A stretch of DNA of 64,000 bases from an uncultured Prevotellaceae bacterium (GCA_902800495.1 CADCET010000002.1:84018-148017), one strand, 5' to 3'. Positions 49,001-52,320 are shown, counted from the first letter of the stretch. A program made the numbers and translations. Notes: generated by a model from the letters alone, not told the origin.

Positions 49001-49406
49001 CGTGGGTGCGCCGAGGCTTATGGACTATGACATGTACCTGCCGACCGATCCTGCTCATCTCAACGAGAAGGGTAAGCAGTCGCTCAACGAGGTCATCGTT
49101 GGCGGCGGCAAGGACGCTGCGGGCAAGACGATCCGCGTCAGCATCGGCGATGCCGATGGCCATGCTTTAGGCTACGGCGGCAATGTCTTCGGTGGCAGCC
49201 GTGGTGATGCCTCGGTCGACAAAGGTGCTAACCGCTTTGCCACCGCTATCTGGACGAAAGTGTTCATCAAGGACGGCGCCAACATCTTTGGCAACGTCTT
49301 CGGTGGCGGTGATGCCGGTGCAGTGAAGAAAGACACCGACGTACAGATCGGCGAGAAGGCACCAACGACCACACCAAGCACACCGAGCACTCCGTCCACG
49401 CCCTAA
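25026..49406 (+). CDS. Giant VYGGG-repeat secreted protein, 8126 aa
   Basis: The frame is open from 24891; ATG 25026 was chosen because it starts a compact signal peptide (MFPRWERFARF, then LLLLTLLVAGVTG, cleavage near AWSQS). Residues ~212-285 (GATIYYTTDGTTPTSSSTEY..ATIKAIAV) match the chitobiase/Fn3-associated fold. Residues ~1205-1355 resemble GLUG-type repeats (DSVGGIVGAL, GNHVGGIVGF). From ~1900 to the end it is a near-continuous run of short repeats, 'V.GN..V.I.GG.V...VYGGG', most likely a very long beta-solenoid. Larger blocks of 4-6 kb recur (see 32745-44450). It ends in PSTPSTPSTP without the T9SS-like C-terminus of the 4072-residue protein. Likely a surface or extracellular adhesin; export route and ligand are unknown. 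No internal stop or frameshift was seen in 24 kb, so it is under selection to stay open. Confidence 0.88.
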   Translation: MFPRWERFARFLLLLTLLVAGVTGAWSQSQTHPYEGIWYVNNAGTNYYVVPAKDATLATKYEDAYFSENYSQQNGDPEKPFITTKTGQVDNAIWIFVPVPNESNYYYIIHAATGKYLKFQTYLSGNDVRRKFVHLEDINNPGETEEFKIEAYDSDVKIKPKNHTYYLNIAGGNQDRYNGGTSSPYYSGIIGGMNGVDKGSKFALNDASSRVCAAPTITCDKFNGEVSISTNTDGATIYYTTDGTTPTSSSTEYTDAFTMSSAATIKAIAVKNDKLNSIVATMQLAAYTYQIVNQAGSVAIKHTVTQAVSTPLDGYSSIPEAIRSPYISDEEIRFSETTSFEVEDTIRKTPSTSTGAANIYVNYTVGKRRQKYLKLDGASSMNVTINGEYIWNNNGSLSHVAIADDEDERKSLNEYLWTFSGDDPYAVQIKNAVTGSNYLHYETPSTLSLGAASNFILMEGSAGTATLTGQVELMAATGGTDYYRVGRPDGFNISTTAGHDASLQVHPYSNSAKKTYHLIDKAGIIIVTDSESSEVLSLPAKWKSPLAVYSYWNYEAIDQDSLNSKSIYRIRKAKEGSPAPTPLTNLTQATGDIYVTYETNDLIDLSAGKTYMLQYYNGASFRQEDGKDGLLENPTPAVYPYNNGDLNLYVYGQAQWDTQLSGGMSTRSRWLWKFDSKQDDPYHVLVKSHQNQTIKETVNGTTTTYDGTAYLRTYEYNGDYVTGVVVKHPTFKGTKPTDVDSMEYMLLGSDIAHLKLMTVENVGDARRYVTSFEQYWKNNPTVEKLVGANPAADNSTLTGMGWHRDEYWAYSAPWGGGTKVFGKGNHWFQTIKMGTGETAGTFKADERSIDPMVILVDQHGWEIMRVPLSDVATLKKYDSPMVKTYHWYPIEPRAKADGYHKFDPTDQNVIVYRKNAKGKWEDSGDRYKHNSQSLADSPYDAIKNDVEGKGWTEQDKSVKTDFIVTYDVKPEYANAYTGAATAGETQASLYTLKQGSQYAKISGTSLTAAAAPADPDDVPEDMQWYLRPNFNIDREMGYRYKGEEGEQRDAKSQQDTETDYFTHGKNGFDPYNVQIQSLTNTNRYFTAGTQTPALVNGVWADKGTSTGVTLQNMMQYPNARKTAQGYDQTTLNITNATFMVVDGGNGKMRLMPRFDQTKVVTSFTTLSGIDSDAGKGDNAKLTLTIVPKVVHNSDEISRGGYYVLASDFNLKNSIGTADKPFLGDIDGKFRTLTIDKPLVAYAGGSATIHNVILDGVSIDITRGNAGAIVATATDSTRVYNCGILSGTVAGTDSVGGIVGALRDKSRVINCYSYATIANGNHVGGIVGFNKVKTTATNLKTMVMNCMFYGDITGGSTVSPVYGGEIIDNMNGLNTFNYYAYDELKSKSISNYNCALAVEEKYLTRFEIYRQLLNSNKKLAAYYITGSAADTAKLAKWVLETADRTISDPKPYPILKPQGRYPSIINYDVAHAPTLTLVNDRPKEDERLQGGKLGTKTLSVTINQAPRDGSPGADAPEGASITTSSLSLARTDKDTLRFNFNYDKVQLPYYNDVGTKNYTGNKVVTGWKITAITLVDGDPYTSANYPSSGIKDYPDHNYADRKSSNKDKYSVSGRVFSQGAYFDVPYGVSSITIEPYWGNAVYVADQYIDLVYNTSYLAKSVTQLGKQFPNEKITINGSEQKVYTSISSALGDENINSSGTVYDNAIVLVGNLHNADVPSKGDVAFTMTSVDLDRDNEPDYSYIYSHDSRTTTAPIRFDFLNIPGTAQAQKPNGAAQHRNAAIFKTRGWFEITNTALIYLCQIEYENLEVKNNDGHKKVDAPVILQGGVIDQFVSTQSSNVSGKSIYIHVGGNVWFKTFAMGTHGDGSKATPHVPVSVTGGDYDSFYLTGFYNPNAGISDDNAECYISGGRFGEVAGGGQEQIGAKGTKTKGNIRWQIYEADIDEFYGGGINDAKPVQGAIQTDIFNSHVGLFCGGPKFGNMQTDKTVTTNAEGCVFGKYFGAGNGGNSYSKKKYFDETKYYWGTLNGYYTGDRGKYYNGAQTVAVQSKYGMKGAGVATDFDYEFFVWTNGTAGVRFYVKFASFSLAQCNDVTSKLKNCIVNENFYGGGNLGNVTGTATSELDGCTVHGNVFGGGYSATLPTIPVRESGFTQNPEYISVSGMFAPGTFSGTDDYEWKHVDSYPGEGGAGFQSETIDGKVHNYVITTQDLKALGKVEQTDLTIKGNTVVDGSVFGGGDESAVNSHAKVDIQNTATACDTCGVGYVYGGGNVADINGDAEVTMSGGKVNHDVFGGGKGQSTVVAGDVKVTFSAGQVLGDVYGGSALGAVNAKKKVTGNVTTLEYNTGKTTTVNISGGTVSGNVFGGGLGEKSSSSDIAAQNYGNTTIKMTGGTVSTAVYGGANVNGVLQGDAGVTITGGTVGTERTGSDPVNDVVFGGGKGQPTLVWGNDTVNIGRAKTGSETEHVGTATIHGNVYGGSALGNVGASKPANDLVFDATKKTLVNLLKGTINGNVFGGGLGKQEVEAKDAVGDDPEAPGYVPAVEHEDAIPAYVGGDVMVLLDGAKLAYDSSETPQTGQIFGANNLNGTPKGHVKVHVKRTVDNPKPSKTARDSRTTYDVTAVYGGGNQADYVPTKATGTDAEKSEASAEVLIEGCDDTSIQYVYGGGNAAAVPATDVTILGTYIIDQVFGGGNGKGEGNPGADVGKYNHGADDYGTGYATTKLVGGHIHVVYGGSNTKGNVRGGTSVTMPEKDPDYSTGYDCCNERDIREIYGAGQNAEQDGAVKMIIGCVDNMDYVYGGAKDANVKGGINLTVTSGSFKKVFGGNDQSGTIQGPITLTIEETGCKPLIIEELFLGGNDAAYSVFGYKEVTNAETGVKSLVARTSLTDGDAVNAPTTNYSETQLYRDPILNVVSCTRIGRLTDPNDDLGGAFGGGFGSHATMYGSPTVNINMIPGKYANQIDRDGVSGADDPTGNILGTITNVYGGGKEADVHGNPTVNICTEETNAATTSMGAEIPLANRESKSVLPAIITENVFGAGKGLADNENSALVQGNTTINFVKGSVAKSVYGGGELSMVQGDTHINVSGGTIGAENQGGDVYGNVYGGGRGNTTNVHSGLIKGNTNISISGGTVYHNIYGGGAHGSVGDFTYDTTSGRPTALATENTGKATITITGGTIGYDGHENGMVFGSSRGEVGVPGEMCDKLAWVDETDVLIGTENDETSGPAIKGSLYGSGENGHTLHNAKVTIQSGMIGITEENLAVDPEGQKGAKYPYRGNVYGGGCGTDKYDSDSNGSLDAYNPLSGIVKGTATVTINGGHVVRNLYGAGAMGSVDGLTTIEINDGIIGAENSGGGYVYAASRGDDTLDDANQAYAGSTALNIKGGTVWGDVFGGGQAGIAKGAVTVSLTGGEVKGDVYGGGALAKTNITRISEGVYPATNVTLNGTTIEGNLYGGGLGRLAVAGTSGTPAVYTAVANGTTLTAGSTYYTSDAGDGEFKAVGTEVADGTNYFVLTTPAVAGVAPVSPVPADVMGPVTVTVSNGLAANVFGCNNINGAPQSTVAVNITGTAAVDGSAINNVYGGGNLAAYTGTSTVSVSGGTINNVYGGGLGATAIVTGNTSVAISGGKIANDVYGGGSEADVTGNVDVSVSGGKVTHDVYGGGALANTNTANWDATTSTEEYVDITSSLKPSYIEKTVNVGESVEGLYTYNPSTKTYVAATGTAVSGVRYYETITSVAGYYIKPANDYIPAPSAQKEENTTYYMRKVAGTWATGKNGEGGTTYKTTVSLTGGAVGDVYGGGLGRQASSTAAAVAANVYGDVKVTVNEGVTEATKGVVFTQRTENAVVDGISYPTTVSGRVFGGNNLNGTPTGNVTVHVFKTRQIKKNTDGVILPGHGSSDRQNPYDIQAVYGGGNQADYMPASGKACNVIIEGCDETSIEKVYGGGNSASVPTSDVLIKGGYDIGYAFNGGNGSQPINVNGVWIENKGAIVIGQAAIVCKGGKIGSVFGGSDGKGSVGGSSVDTSGGNSSDEDYCRLVITRLYGGGNAGDVNGNVNIILRACSDSPVEYVHGGSYNAHILGNVTLTITSGILKNVYGGNDARGGIQGNITVNVEETGRCNPIIIQNLVGGGNMAPFPGTYKDEHGNEVPYGPSNPRRKITVNVKSATRIDNIYGGSFQAEADADVEVNINMIKGGYAGRSTYIDDDQKPITLPNEFKYIPNIKTVSEDVSTFTCTIDDAIGTIGNVYGGGNLGLVKGDATVNIGTSTTVPIIKRDEHGDVLDIHDHIINVASGENITAEIAYENKTVLGAHIKGDVYGGGREADVTGNTIVNICAKEISGTYNAIAGKEVTIDGNVFGGGKGVANSFTCEKAMVGVVDDGAKVTGEGESATYTLKEGGTTVTIGNGTIGGSVYGGGEIGRVERNTKVTIGIGDGTGSTKSPVIGGDVYGGGQGVGTHGYSGLVRGNSTVTIAGDSWVKKSVYGAGKMASLGRFWIATSSELAATHNVEIGMPYGLKCGGKSTVTIQGNAEIGPAERMTMPTFDGNVFGAGKGVLPYEASGEPGRYYMNNGVYTWESYANESKEAAYLKYVETLGITNNTEVTIAGNAFVKGSVYGGSENGYVREGTIVNISGGQIGWGKGAAGRYTDVWGSSYTPSDNTELECNSWAYTSPYAPYDKNANVSGYDSKGGAVTATDGHTYYGNVFGGGSGKDPYKVGKWHREAGSVGGNTVVNITGGHILTSVYGGNEQTDVDGTCTVNFGGTATLGVPRTLKQIAAHPVTCYLFGAGKGDQRVLFNTWTNVAAAEVNITGGWIYGSVFGGGEDGHVLGNVEVNISDNTSETSHTNTKIGTWGTSYVDGNVFGGGRGFSGEALTAGSVGGNVDVTITGGTMLGSIYGGGRLASVGTFFANPESPLYGQLQEDGTGESATTHGHITVDISGGTIGNSEATGDGAKYSGNVFGGCMGRITLLDNSINPIWPELAQAKFSTINISQPEGKTTHITRNVYGGGEFGVVRENAFVTIGGTRALNGAITPSGAPTIDGYVFGGGHGSDDYQHPTTVEVHWGGTARYFTYTPMQWAGCVGGNTTVTLVNGSVKRIYGGGELASVGVIDYSVEEKDGGDFDYNNKKYSYTNIKKHDSQTTDGSTFYDFGLSWPYEFTYIPCNPDGFIGGLATVNVNNGTVTEYVYGGGQGKVAFGTKDGTTDDITEQRYVEAFCANVREAHVTIGTAGGSGDTPKIGTTTTGSVYGGGEDGHVYENASVTIHHGTVTHTVFGGGKGTSTYSANLWDPKTGSVKPNAEEVSSWTAGKVYGNTSVTMNGGNVGWFIYGGGNMASVGKGNYAGGSDDYSTGGYGELPPKNNDVNGPLWSNTDFTGSGQATVTILGGTVGAGDAGFDPTDGIPYGSVFGGSRGKAAMSVTNSPRYKYVPDFFMGYVNKTCINIGGTSKTARATGAGPSIYGSVYGGGQDGHVRNSTEIKIFKGNVSGQDDDTAGRSGHVFGAGSGIGKYTVKETVNEIEVEKQYCNSSSGSVTCTTDIEIYGENSNNEETATTRIAGNIYGGGALASVGPRKTEAFNEFNNTTTAYPRAANTAHGSKSYNKVMIDGARIGGSVYGASRGPGSTMFPGSFSGIGTGTGQYDPAKFATSIWTEVNVKDGTIGGSVYGGGEMGQVKESTVVNLSGGDITYDAFGGGKGTVGTYAIAADVGGGTTVVLNEGKTVDDAGCSVQRIFGCNDLNGTPRGHVKVHVHATRHKAKTTIGDKYAKYGNVTSYRVDTLSTYQEVVTLASTLGVPITSYQTTLNSSTATKAEKEKALDDMRNAVSLKKYDVVAVYGGGNLAPFKPYGPKADGTEGDFKQTEEETEVIIDGCQLTSIKQVYGSGNAAEVPSCHTTVYGAYEIDELFGGGNGKDKYQLSDGKWYENPGANVGYYNYFHYTTAAAAETYGDGSEGNPYKAIINTDADGEGDVGKENRRLHYLYGKGVAKTDIVGGRIHNSYGGSNEKGNICAIAHSVYETGSDCPSVIDKSYNAGKNAEIDGQARLEAKCVDYMGQLFGGATNANVNNDVELVVTNGIYGQVYGGNDRSGRIYGSITVKIQEQACKPIVIDSLYAGGYLAGYSVYGYNSDPTHTPRTQTEFETARDAKLTELSGATEEEKQEALRQADLWGYPKGDPVVNVISATKIGKIYGGGYQAVVVGNPHVNVNMEHGIIPAQYAYNNGTVPKFTVGDHTEKVKDESNKDVPYSYTVESIDDNHNAILAIGEIGDVFGGGNLADIKGNTYVEIGTGDWLNSERQREMIGKTSADATPETFIYDENAKTWKTEAGVAVPNRPIPTRDAATITGNVYGGGQGTANDEDAADRWYCKKAMVGIDDEGKDVTNPGADEYKDKGTKVIIGNGTVGGSVYGGGMIGRVEWNTAVTIGLDLKKNDGGTSAPEIKGYVFGAGAGVATQGYSALVRGNSSVTIQADAKVRKSVYGGGQLATVGRYNVEGGIPVSPKSGGVCTVNIRGNAEIGPVEGMVMKNDATGKPDDYGHVFGACMGPTPYKATAQKMEVGGGMTELSDTTAYLGFLETLALASNANVTISDNAFIKGSVFGGSENGFVQQNTSVTIQDTCQIGSGYAQMADDGTYLANPIAINRRYTAAEWKAGHLIPLATDPEALKTLAATHYKTSLPECASWPYGQRTDKYKYCIYDPWVGTAVGANNTYDAAAADNAQTVGDNGHTFYGSVFGGGSGYYPYAPGKWHEKAGSVGGNTLVNITGGHILTSIYGGNEMTNVTGNATVNFGGTATLGVKRTVGQIAAHPVTCYLFGSGKGDQRIFFNKTTNVEKAYVNVTGGRIYGSVFGGGEDGHVMSDVIMNIGNDDGTGPKIGTWGTTYVDGNIFGGGRGFSGEAMTAGNVGGAVILKIKGGEMLGSVYGGGRLGSVGYGLYLVNEEVGGVKPYGTMRDDDKDDKGNAATDKYPHGRGHIDIEISGGTIGNTREFKYYTFDIDKSGKTLTEIETAKNAALTAKLVADSIPNTVFELVDSVKKSETTYTYTYRLKHSKGGNVYAGGMGRFTLMDGTTPISTYTNGVLTSGVEWSKLGNVKSTKLTITGDTTWIMGNVYGGGEMGAVTGYHTTTDSKKYGTEISITDATIGVEICEGQAPQRATIAVPDTYPASGNSDVKYTYGSVYGGGEGRSEHDLSTAKNHGGEVKDSVKVSIDGSAKIRASVFGGGEMAVVGGNTRIDIDGGEVGRNEVNAKNAKSPGYVMFGGTTMGNVYGAGKGVINHPHAGQVMGNTNITISDGKVYHMVYGGGALASVGTFKLSDGNGTPAYMPIPDIPYEWEDGTGTATINIKGGTIGISGRDNGLVFGSSRGGVSRPVIPSGATRIPIDPYLKAAWVNKTVVNIGTPKANPTDPDDLTTPLIKGSVYGGGENGHNYSNAKVNIYSGTIGVVDTDPSTGEEDPWWNFNNNDSINKNVRAYRGNVYGAGSGADTYTDASGNKRYNPKTGMVGGNTVVNIMGGHIGRSVYGAGAMASVGNITNADTATVARHTDENTSFALSWPYKFKFAPNTGKTTINVTGGHIGTKDVDGGDVFGGARGKAGDRYTTSHLAYAYETEVNINYPSTPNASVIPSINDDFTIPCVTGAVSGSGEDGYVYGDTHVTLNEGLVAHSLYGGGKGKGTYEVTLRKVNGTESDVYKTDVYSLIAGKVMGNTYVTMNGGYVGRNVYGGGNMASVGKGNYASGVDDYYPAGYGEKIEGNLWTTTATSAADADDAWEFLNSGKTTVKVFGGTVGYVDADPTKSIKNNLPYGNVFGGSAGESAPNVDKNLRPRYHYCPTFFAGYVNETDVNIGGYKCKTAYTEDTVEHKVGEMITAAEYEALSSKVNWEKAAGPTIIASVYGGGQDGHVRRDTRVTVTSGVIGMAFNDENREKLKTNVFSTTKEEINHDQWLHRGNVYGAGSGISKYTSSLVYKEGTPEAEQVPKTGYSTSAGSVTRSTSVDIKGGTIYRNVYGGGSMASVGAPRLMDYDMYLPTDPAHLNEKGKQSLNEVIVGGGKDAAGKTIRVSIGDADGHALGYGGNVFGGSRGDASVDKGANRFATAIWTKVFIKDGANIFGNVFGGGDAGAVKKDTDVQIGEKAPTTTPSTPSTPSTP
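32745..44450 (+). repeat. Three super-repeat blocks inside the 8126-aa protein
   Basis: The order of landmark phrases recurs three times. First comes (F/C)(G)(A/G/C)N(N/D)LNGTP.GHVKVHV at ~32750, ~36585 and ~42185. Then follow YDV.AVYGGGN.A, (I/L)IEGC or IDGC..TSI..VYG.GNAA.VP, and ID..FGGGNGK. Next is C.PI(V/I)I..L..GG at ~33545, ~37355 and ~43290. The last landmarks are NVxSxTxI with NINMI or NVNME (~33745, ~37495, ~43515). In blocks 2 and 3 the order continues into KKAMVG.DD and NGT(I/V)GGSVYGGG (~38210, ~44175). Divergence between copies is large, so these are old duplications. Confidence 0.75.
40192..40199 (+). repeat. G8 homopolymer inside the giant gene
   Basis: Eight consecutive G in the codons for W-G-G (HWGGTARYF), near residue 5056. 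A gain or loss of one G would shift the frame and truncate the protein by about 3070 residues. Confidence 0.9.
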
Positions 49407-49416
49407 TTTATAACGA

Positions 49417-49499
49417 CCACGAATTAAACGAATTAAACGAAACTTGTCGAAGACTCACGAGTGCTCGCAGTAATTTCGTGAAATTCGTGTAATTCGTGG
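49417..49499. repeat. Long inverted repeat with 9-bp periodicity between giant gene and fucP
   Basis: Arms 49417-49442 and 49474-49499 match at 23 of 26 positions with a 31-base loop. Each arm is itself a run of ACGAATTAA-type (or ATTCGTGTA-type) units of 9 bp. It begins 10 bases after the giant gene's stop and may terminate it, though without a T tract. Confidence 0.8.
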
Positions 49500-49510
49500 T
49501 TTAAAAAAAA

Positions 49511-49518
49511 TACTTTTG
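49511..49518 (+). promoter_or_regulatory. Bacteroidetes -7 element (TACTTTTG) upstream of fucP
   Basis: TACTTTTG matches the Bacteroidetes -7 consensus TAnnTTTG and lies 35 bases before the fucP ATG. No good TTTG -33 element is seen 19-21 bases further upstream, where the inverted repeat lies. Confidence 0.5.
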
Positions 49519-49553
49519 AAACTTGAATCAATAACGACCTAAACGACTGAATT

Positions 49554-50861
49554 ATGAAAGCAAAACTTGTAGAGAAGAAGTATCTCGTGACGTTTATCCT
49601 GGTGACATCGCTCTTCGCGCTCTGGGGCTTCGCCAACGACATCACCAACCCGATGGTGGCAGCCTTCCAGACGCTGATGGAGCTGACGGCAGCCAAGGCA
49701 TCGATGGTACAGTTCGCCTTCTACGGCGGCTACGCCACCATGGCTGTCCCCGCCGCCCTGTTCATAAGGAAATACAGCTATAAGAGCGGCATCCTGTTAG
49801 GACTGGCACTCTACGCCACGGGCGCGTTCCTCTTCATCCCGGCAGCCGCCGAGCAGAGCTTCACGTTCTTCTGTCTCTCGCTGTATATCCTGACCTTCGG
49901 ACTGGCGTTCCTTGAGACCACGGCCAACCCTTTCATCCTGTCGTTGGGCGACAAGGCTACGAGTACGCGCCGACTCAACCTGGCACAGGCGTTCAACCCC
50001 ATGGGGTCGCTCTGCGGCATGAGCGTCGCCTCGCTCATCGTGCTGCCACAACTGTGGAGCGACCGCCGCAACGAGGCCGGACAGATCATCTTCGGTGCGC
50101 TGTCGGAGGCTGAGAAGGCCGACATCCGTCTGCACGACCTCGCCATCATCCGCGACCCATACGTGGCCATCGGACTGGTGGTGGTCGTCGTGGGCATCAT
50201 CATCGCCCTGACACGGATGCCGAAGACCGAGAGCGAGGAGCAGAAGGCTCAGGGACACACCCACACCACGCGGCAGACGCTGCACAACCTGTGGCATAAC
50301 ACCATCTACCGTGAGGGTGTCATCGCCCAGATGTTCTATGTCGCTGCGCAGATCATGACGTGGACTTTCATCATTCAGTATGCCGACAACTTAGGCATCA
50401 ACAAAGCGACGGCACAGACGTACAACATCGTGGCCATGACGCTCTTCCTCAGCAGCCGTTTCATCTCGACGTTCCTCATGAAGTATGTCAACAGCCGCGT
50501 GCTGTTAGCCGTCTTCGGGTGCGGTGCTGCCCTCTGTTCTATCGGTGCCATCGCCATCGTGGGTATGACGGGACTCTACTGCCTCGTAGGCATCAGTTTC
50601 TTTATGTCGCTGATGTTCCCCACCATCTACGGCATTGCCTTAGAGGGGGTCGACAGTCGCGACCACACCCTCGGCGCTGCCTTCCTCGTGATGGCCATCG
50701 TCGGCGGTGCCTTGATGCCGCCGCTCCAGGGTATGATCATCGACCTGCAGACAGTGATGGGACATCCCGCTGTCAACGCCTCATTCGTCCTGCCTCTCCT
50801 CTGCTTCATCATCATCATCGCCTACGGCTACCGCTCGCACCTGAAGCTCAGACAGGCATAA
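49554..50861 (+). CDS. fucP: L-fucose:H+ symporter, MFS permease FucP
   Basis: 435 residues with twelve predicted membrane segments. It carries FucP-subfamily signatures: FALWGFANDITNPMV in helix 1, FYGGYATMAVPAALF, the ETTANPFILSLG and LNLAQAFNPMGSL block, and a C-terminal GGALMPPLQGMIIDL. FucP proteins import L-fucose (sometimes other sugars such as galactose) with a proton across the inner membrane. No fucose isomerase or kinase gene is adjacent, so the sugar assignment is by family only. It is a single gene with its own -7 element. The stop codon runs straight into the GACAGGAG repeat array, and the last codons (LRQA) already resemble it. Confidence 0.93.
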   Translation: MKAKLVEKKYLVTFILVTSLFALWGFANDITNPMVAAFQTLMELTAAKASMVQFAFYGGYATMAVPAALFIRKYSYKSGILLGLALYATGAFLFIPAAAEQSFTFFCLSLYILTFGLAFLETTANPFILSLGDKATSTRRLNLAQAFNPMGSLCGMSVASLIVLPQLWSDRRNEAGQIIFGALSEAEKADIRLHDLAIIRDPYVAIGLVVVVVGIIIALTRMPKTESEEQKAQGHTHTTRQTLHNLWHNTIYREGVIAQMFYVAAQIMTWTFIIQYADNLGINKATAQTYNIVAMTLFLSSRFISTFLMKYVNSRVLLAVFGCGAALCSIGAIAIVGMTGLYCLVGISFFMSLMFPTIYGIALEGVDSRDHTLGAAFLVMAIVGGALMPPLQGMIIDLQTVMGHPAVNASFVLPLLCFIIIIAYGYRSHLKLRQA

Positions 50862-50926
50862 CAGACAGGAGCACATTTTTAGACAGGAGTACATTTTAGA
50901 CAAGAGTACAAGAGTACAGGAGTACG
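50855..50926 (+). repeat. GACAGGAGNACA array at the 3' end of fucP
   Basis: Short runs of (A)GACAGGAG(C/T)ACA and AAGAGTACA with A/T spacers start at or just before the fucP stop codon and continue into the REP-like tandem array. Same family as 53489, 62472, 62888 and 63871. Confidence 0.7.
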
Positions 50927-51553
50927 CCCTGAAAGGGCAGCGAGCTGTCAGCCCAGGGCAACACCCTGGGGACAGGAGTACGCCCTGAAAGGGCAGTGAG
51001 CTGTCAGCCCAGGGCAACACCCTGGGGACAGGAGTACGCCAGCCCAGGGCAACACCCTGGGGACAGGAGTACGCCATGAAAGGGCAGCGAGCCGTTAGCC
51101 CAGGGCAACACCCTGGGGACAGGAGTACGCCCTGAAAGGGCAGCGAGCCGTTAGCCCAGGGCAACACCCTGGGGATGGTATGGCGACGGGGATTACCGCC
51201 CTGAAAGGGCAAAAGCCTTAAACTTCAGGTGCCGCATTTTACTCATTCTTTTGCCCCTTCAGGGCGATATTTGTTTATTCGTTCTCATACCCAAGGCGTT
51301 GCCGTTGGGCTAACAACTTGATGGCCTTTCAGGCCGTTAATTATTGCAATCAAAGATGCGGATATCGCCCTGAAAGGGCAGCGAGCCGTTAGCCCAGGGC
51401 AACACCCTGGGGAAAATCGTAACAGATGCGTTCCATCGCCCCGAAGGGGCAAAAGCTGTTAGCCCGGGGCAACACCCTGGGGGCCCGGGGCAACGCCCTG
51501 GGGGCCCGGGGCAACGCCCTGGGTATGATAGGACAACGTCCTGGGGGGGGAGT
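50927..51553. repeat. REP/BIME-like cluster downstream of fucP
   Basis: This 690-bp gene-free stretch is filled by palindromic repeats. 50927-51175 holds about 4.6 copies of a 56-bp unit with two stems, GCCCTGAAAGGGC and CCCAGGGCAACACCCTGGG; one copy lacks the first stem. 51176-51345 is a composite of about 170 bp (GCCCTGAAAGGGC, CCCTTCAGGGCG, CCAAGGCGTTGCCGTTGGG, GGCCTTTCAGGCC) that recurs at 62690-62860. 51365-51550 holds further CCCGGGGCAACGCCCTGGG units and ends in a G8 tract. It abuts the IS200-like transposase gene. Confidence 0.88.
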
Positions 51554-51554
51554 A

Positions 51555-52010
51555 TCAATCGGACAATACATATCTCTCGTCATATTCAATTTTGTATAAT
51601 CGCAAAAACTCCAAATACTCGTCCTTGAAACTTTGTTTCTTATGATGCTCTGCTTGATTCTTGATATATGCAACCACTGTGTCTACCTGCGATTGACTAA
51701 CGGAAAATACACCATAACCGCCTTGCCATACAAATTTCTCATATTTGGGCGCCAATGATTTGATCCACCGACTGCTATTACGCTTCATTTCCTCAATGAC
51801 ATGTGCAACGGTCTCTGTCTTTGAAAACATCACCAATGCATGCACATGATCTTCGGTACCACCCACACACAACACTTGGCAACCCGTTGTGTTGACGAGG
51901 GCACCAATATAGCCGTGCAATCGCTCTATATGTTCGACGTCAATAGTAGGGCTGGTGGTCTTCACATGGAAGATGATGTGTAGGTATATTTTACATAATG
52001 ATTGTGCCAT
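51555..52010 (-). CDS. IS200/REP-type Y1 transposase (TnpA-like), 151 aa
   Basis: Complete small Y1-transposase: MAQSLCKIYLHIIFHVK at the N-terminus, the HUH pair H55-V-H57 in GTEDHVHALV, and the catalytic Tyr115 in VVAYIKNQAEHH. Length is typical for IS200-type TnpA. No TnpB partner is present. Both flanks are REP/BIME palindromes (to 51553 and from 52018), and these are the likely substrates. By family, such enzymes nick and join single-stranded hairpin DNA. The gene looks intact; activity is not shown. An alternative label is RAYT of the short type. Confidence 0.9.
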   Translation of the reverse strand: MAQSLCKIYLHIIFHVKTTSPTIDVEHIERLHGYIGALVNTTGCQVLCVGGTEDHVHALVMFSKTETVAHVIEEMKRNSSRWIKSLAPKYEKFVWQGGYGVFSVSQSQVDTVVAYIKNQAEHHKKQSFKDEYLEFLRLYKIEYDERYVLSD

Positions 52011-52017
52011 ATTTATT

Positions 52018-52180
52018 TACCCAAGGCGTTGCCATTGCACCAAGGCGTTGCCATTGCACCAAGGCGTTGCCATTGGGCTGACTACTTTTGCCCTTTCAGG
52101 GCGATATTTGTTTATTCGTTCTCGTACCCAAGGCGTTGCCGTTGGGCTGACAGCTTGATGGCCTTTCAGGCCGTTCTAAG
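52018..52180. repeat. REP/BIME-like cluster upstream of the IS200-like gene
   Basis: Three direct copies of CCAAGGCGTTGCCATTG at about 18-bp spacing, then TTTGCCCTTTCAGGGCG, TTCGTTCTCGTACCCAAGG, a CGTTGCCGTTGGGCTGA arm and GGCCTTTCAGGCC. The second half repeats the composite at 51176-51345. Confidence 0.85.
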
Positions 52181-52234
52181 AACGACTTCATGGCCAAAGC
52201 AAGTATCGTTTGCGACAATCTGCCAATTCCAATT

Positions 52235-52320
52235 GCAAAGATAGCAAAAATCTGCTAATACGCATAGCAAAGATAGCAAAAATCTGCTAATACGCATAGC
52301 AAAGATAGCAAAAAATATCA
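52235..52320 (+). repeat. 32-bp tandem repeat, about 2.6 copies
   Basis: Period of 32 bases (starts at 52235, 52267 and 52299), unit GCAAAGATAGCAAAAATCTG followed by CTAATACGCATA. It is AT-rich and non-coding. It lies in the 524-bp gap before the small lipoprotein gene; the rest of that gap (52321-52462) shows nothing else recognisable. Confidence 0.9.

Noticed and set aside
52018-52090. Possible CRISPR array (three CCAAGGCGTTGCCATTG copies)
   Set aside because: Spacing is ~18 bp with no unique spacers and no cas genes; the units are part of the REP/BIME composite.
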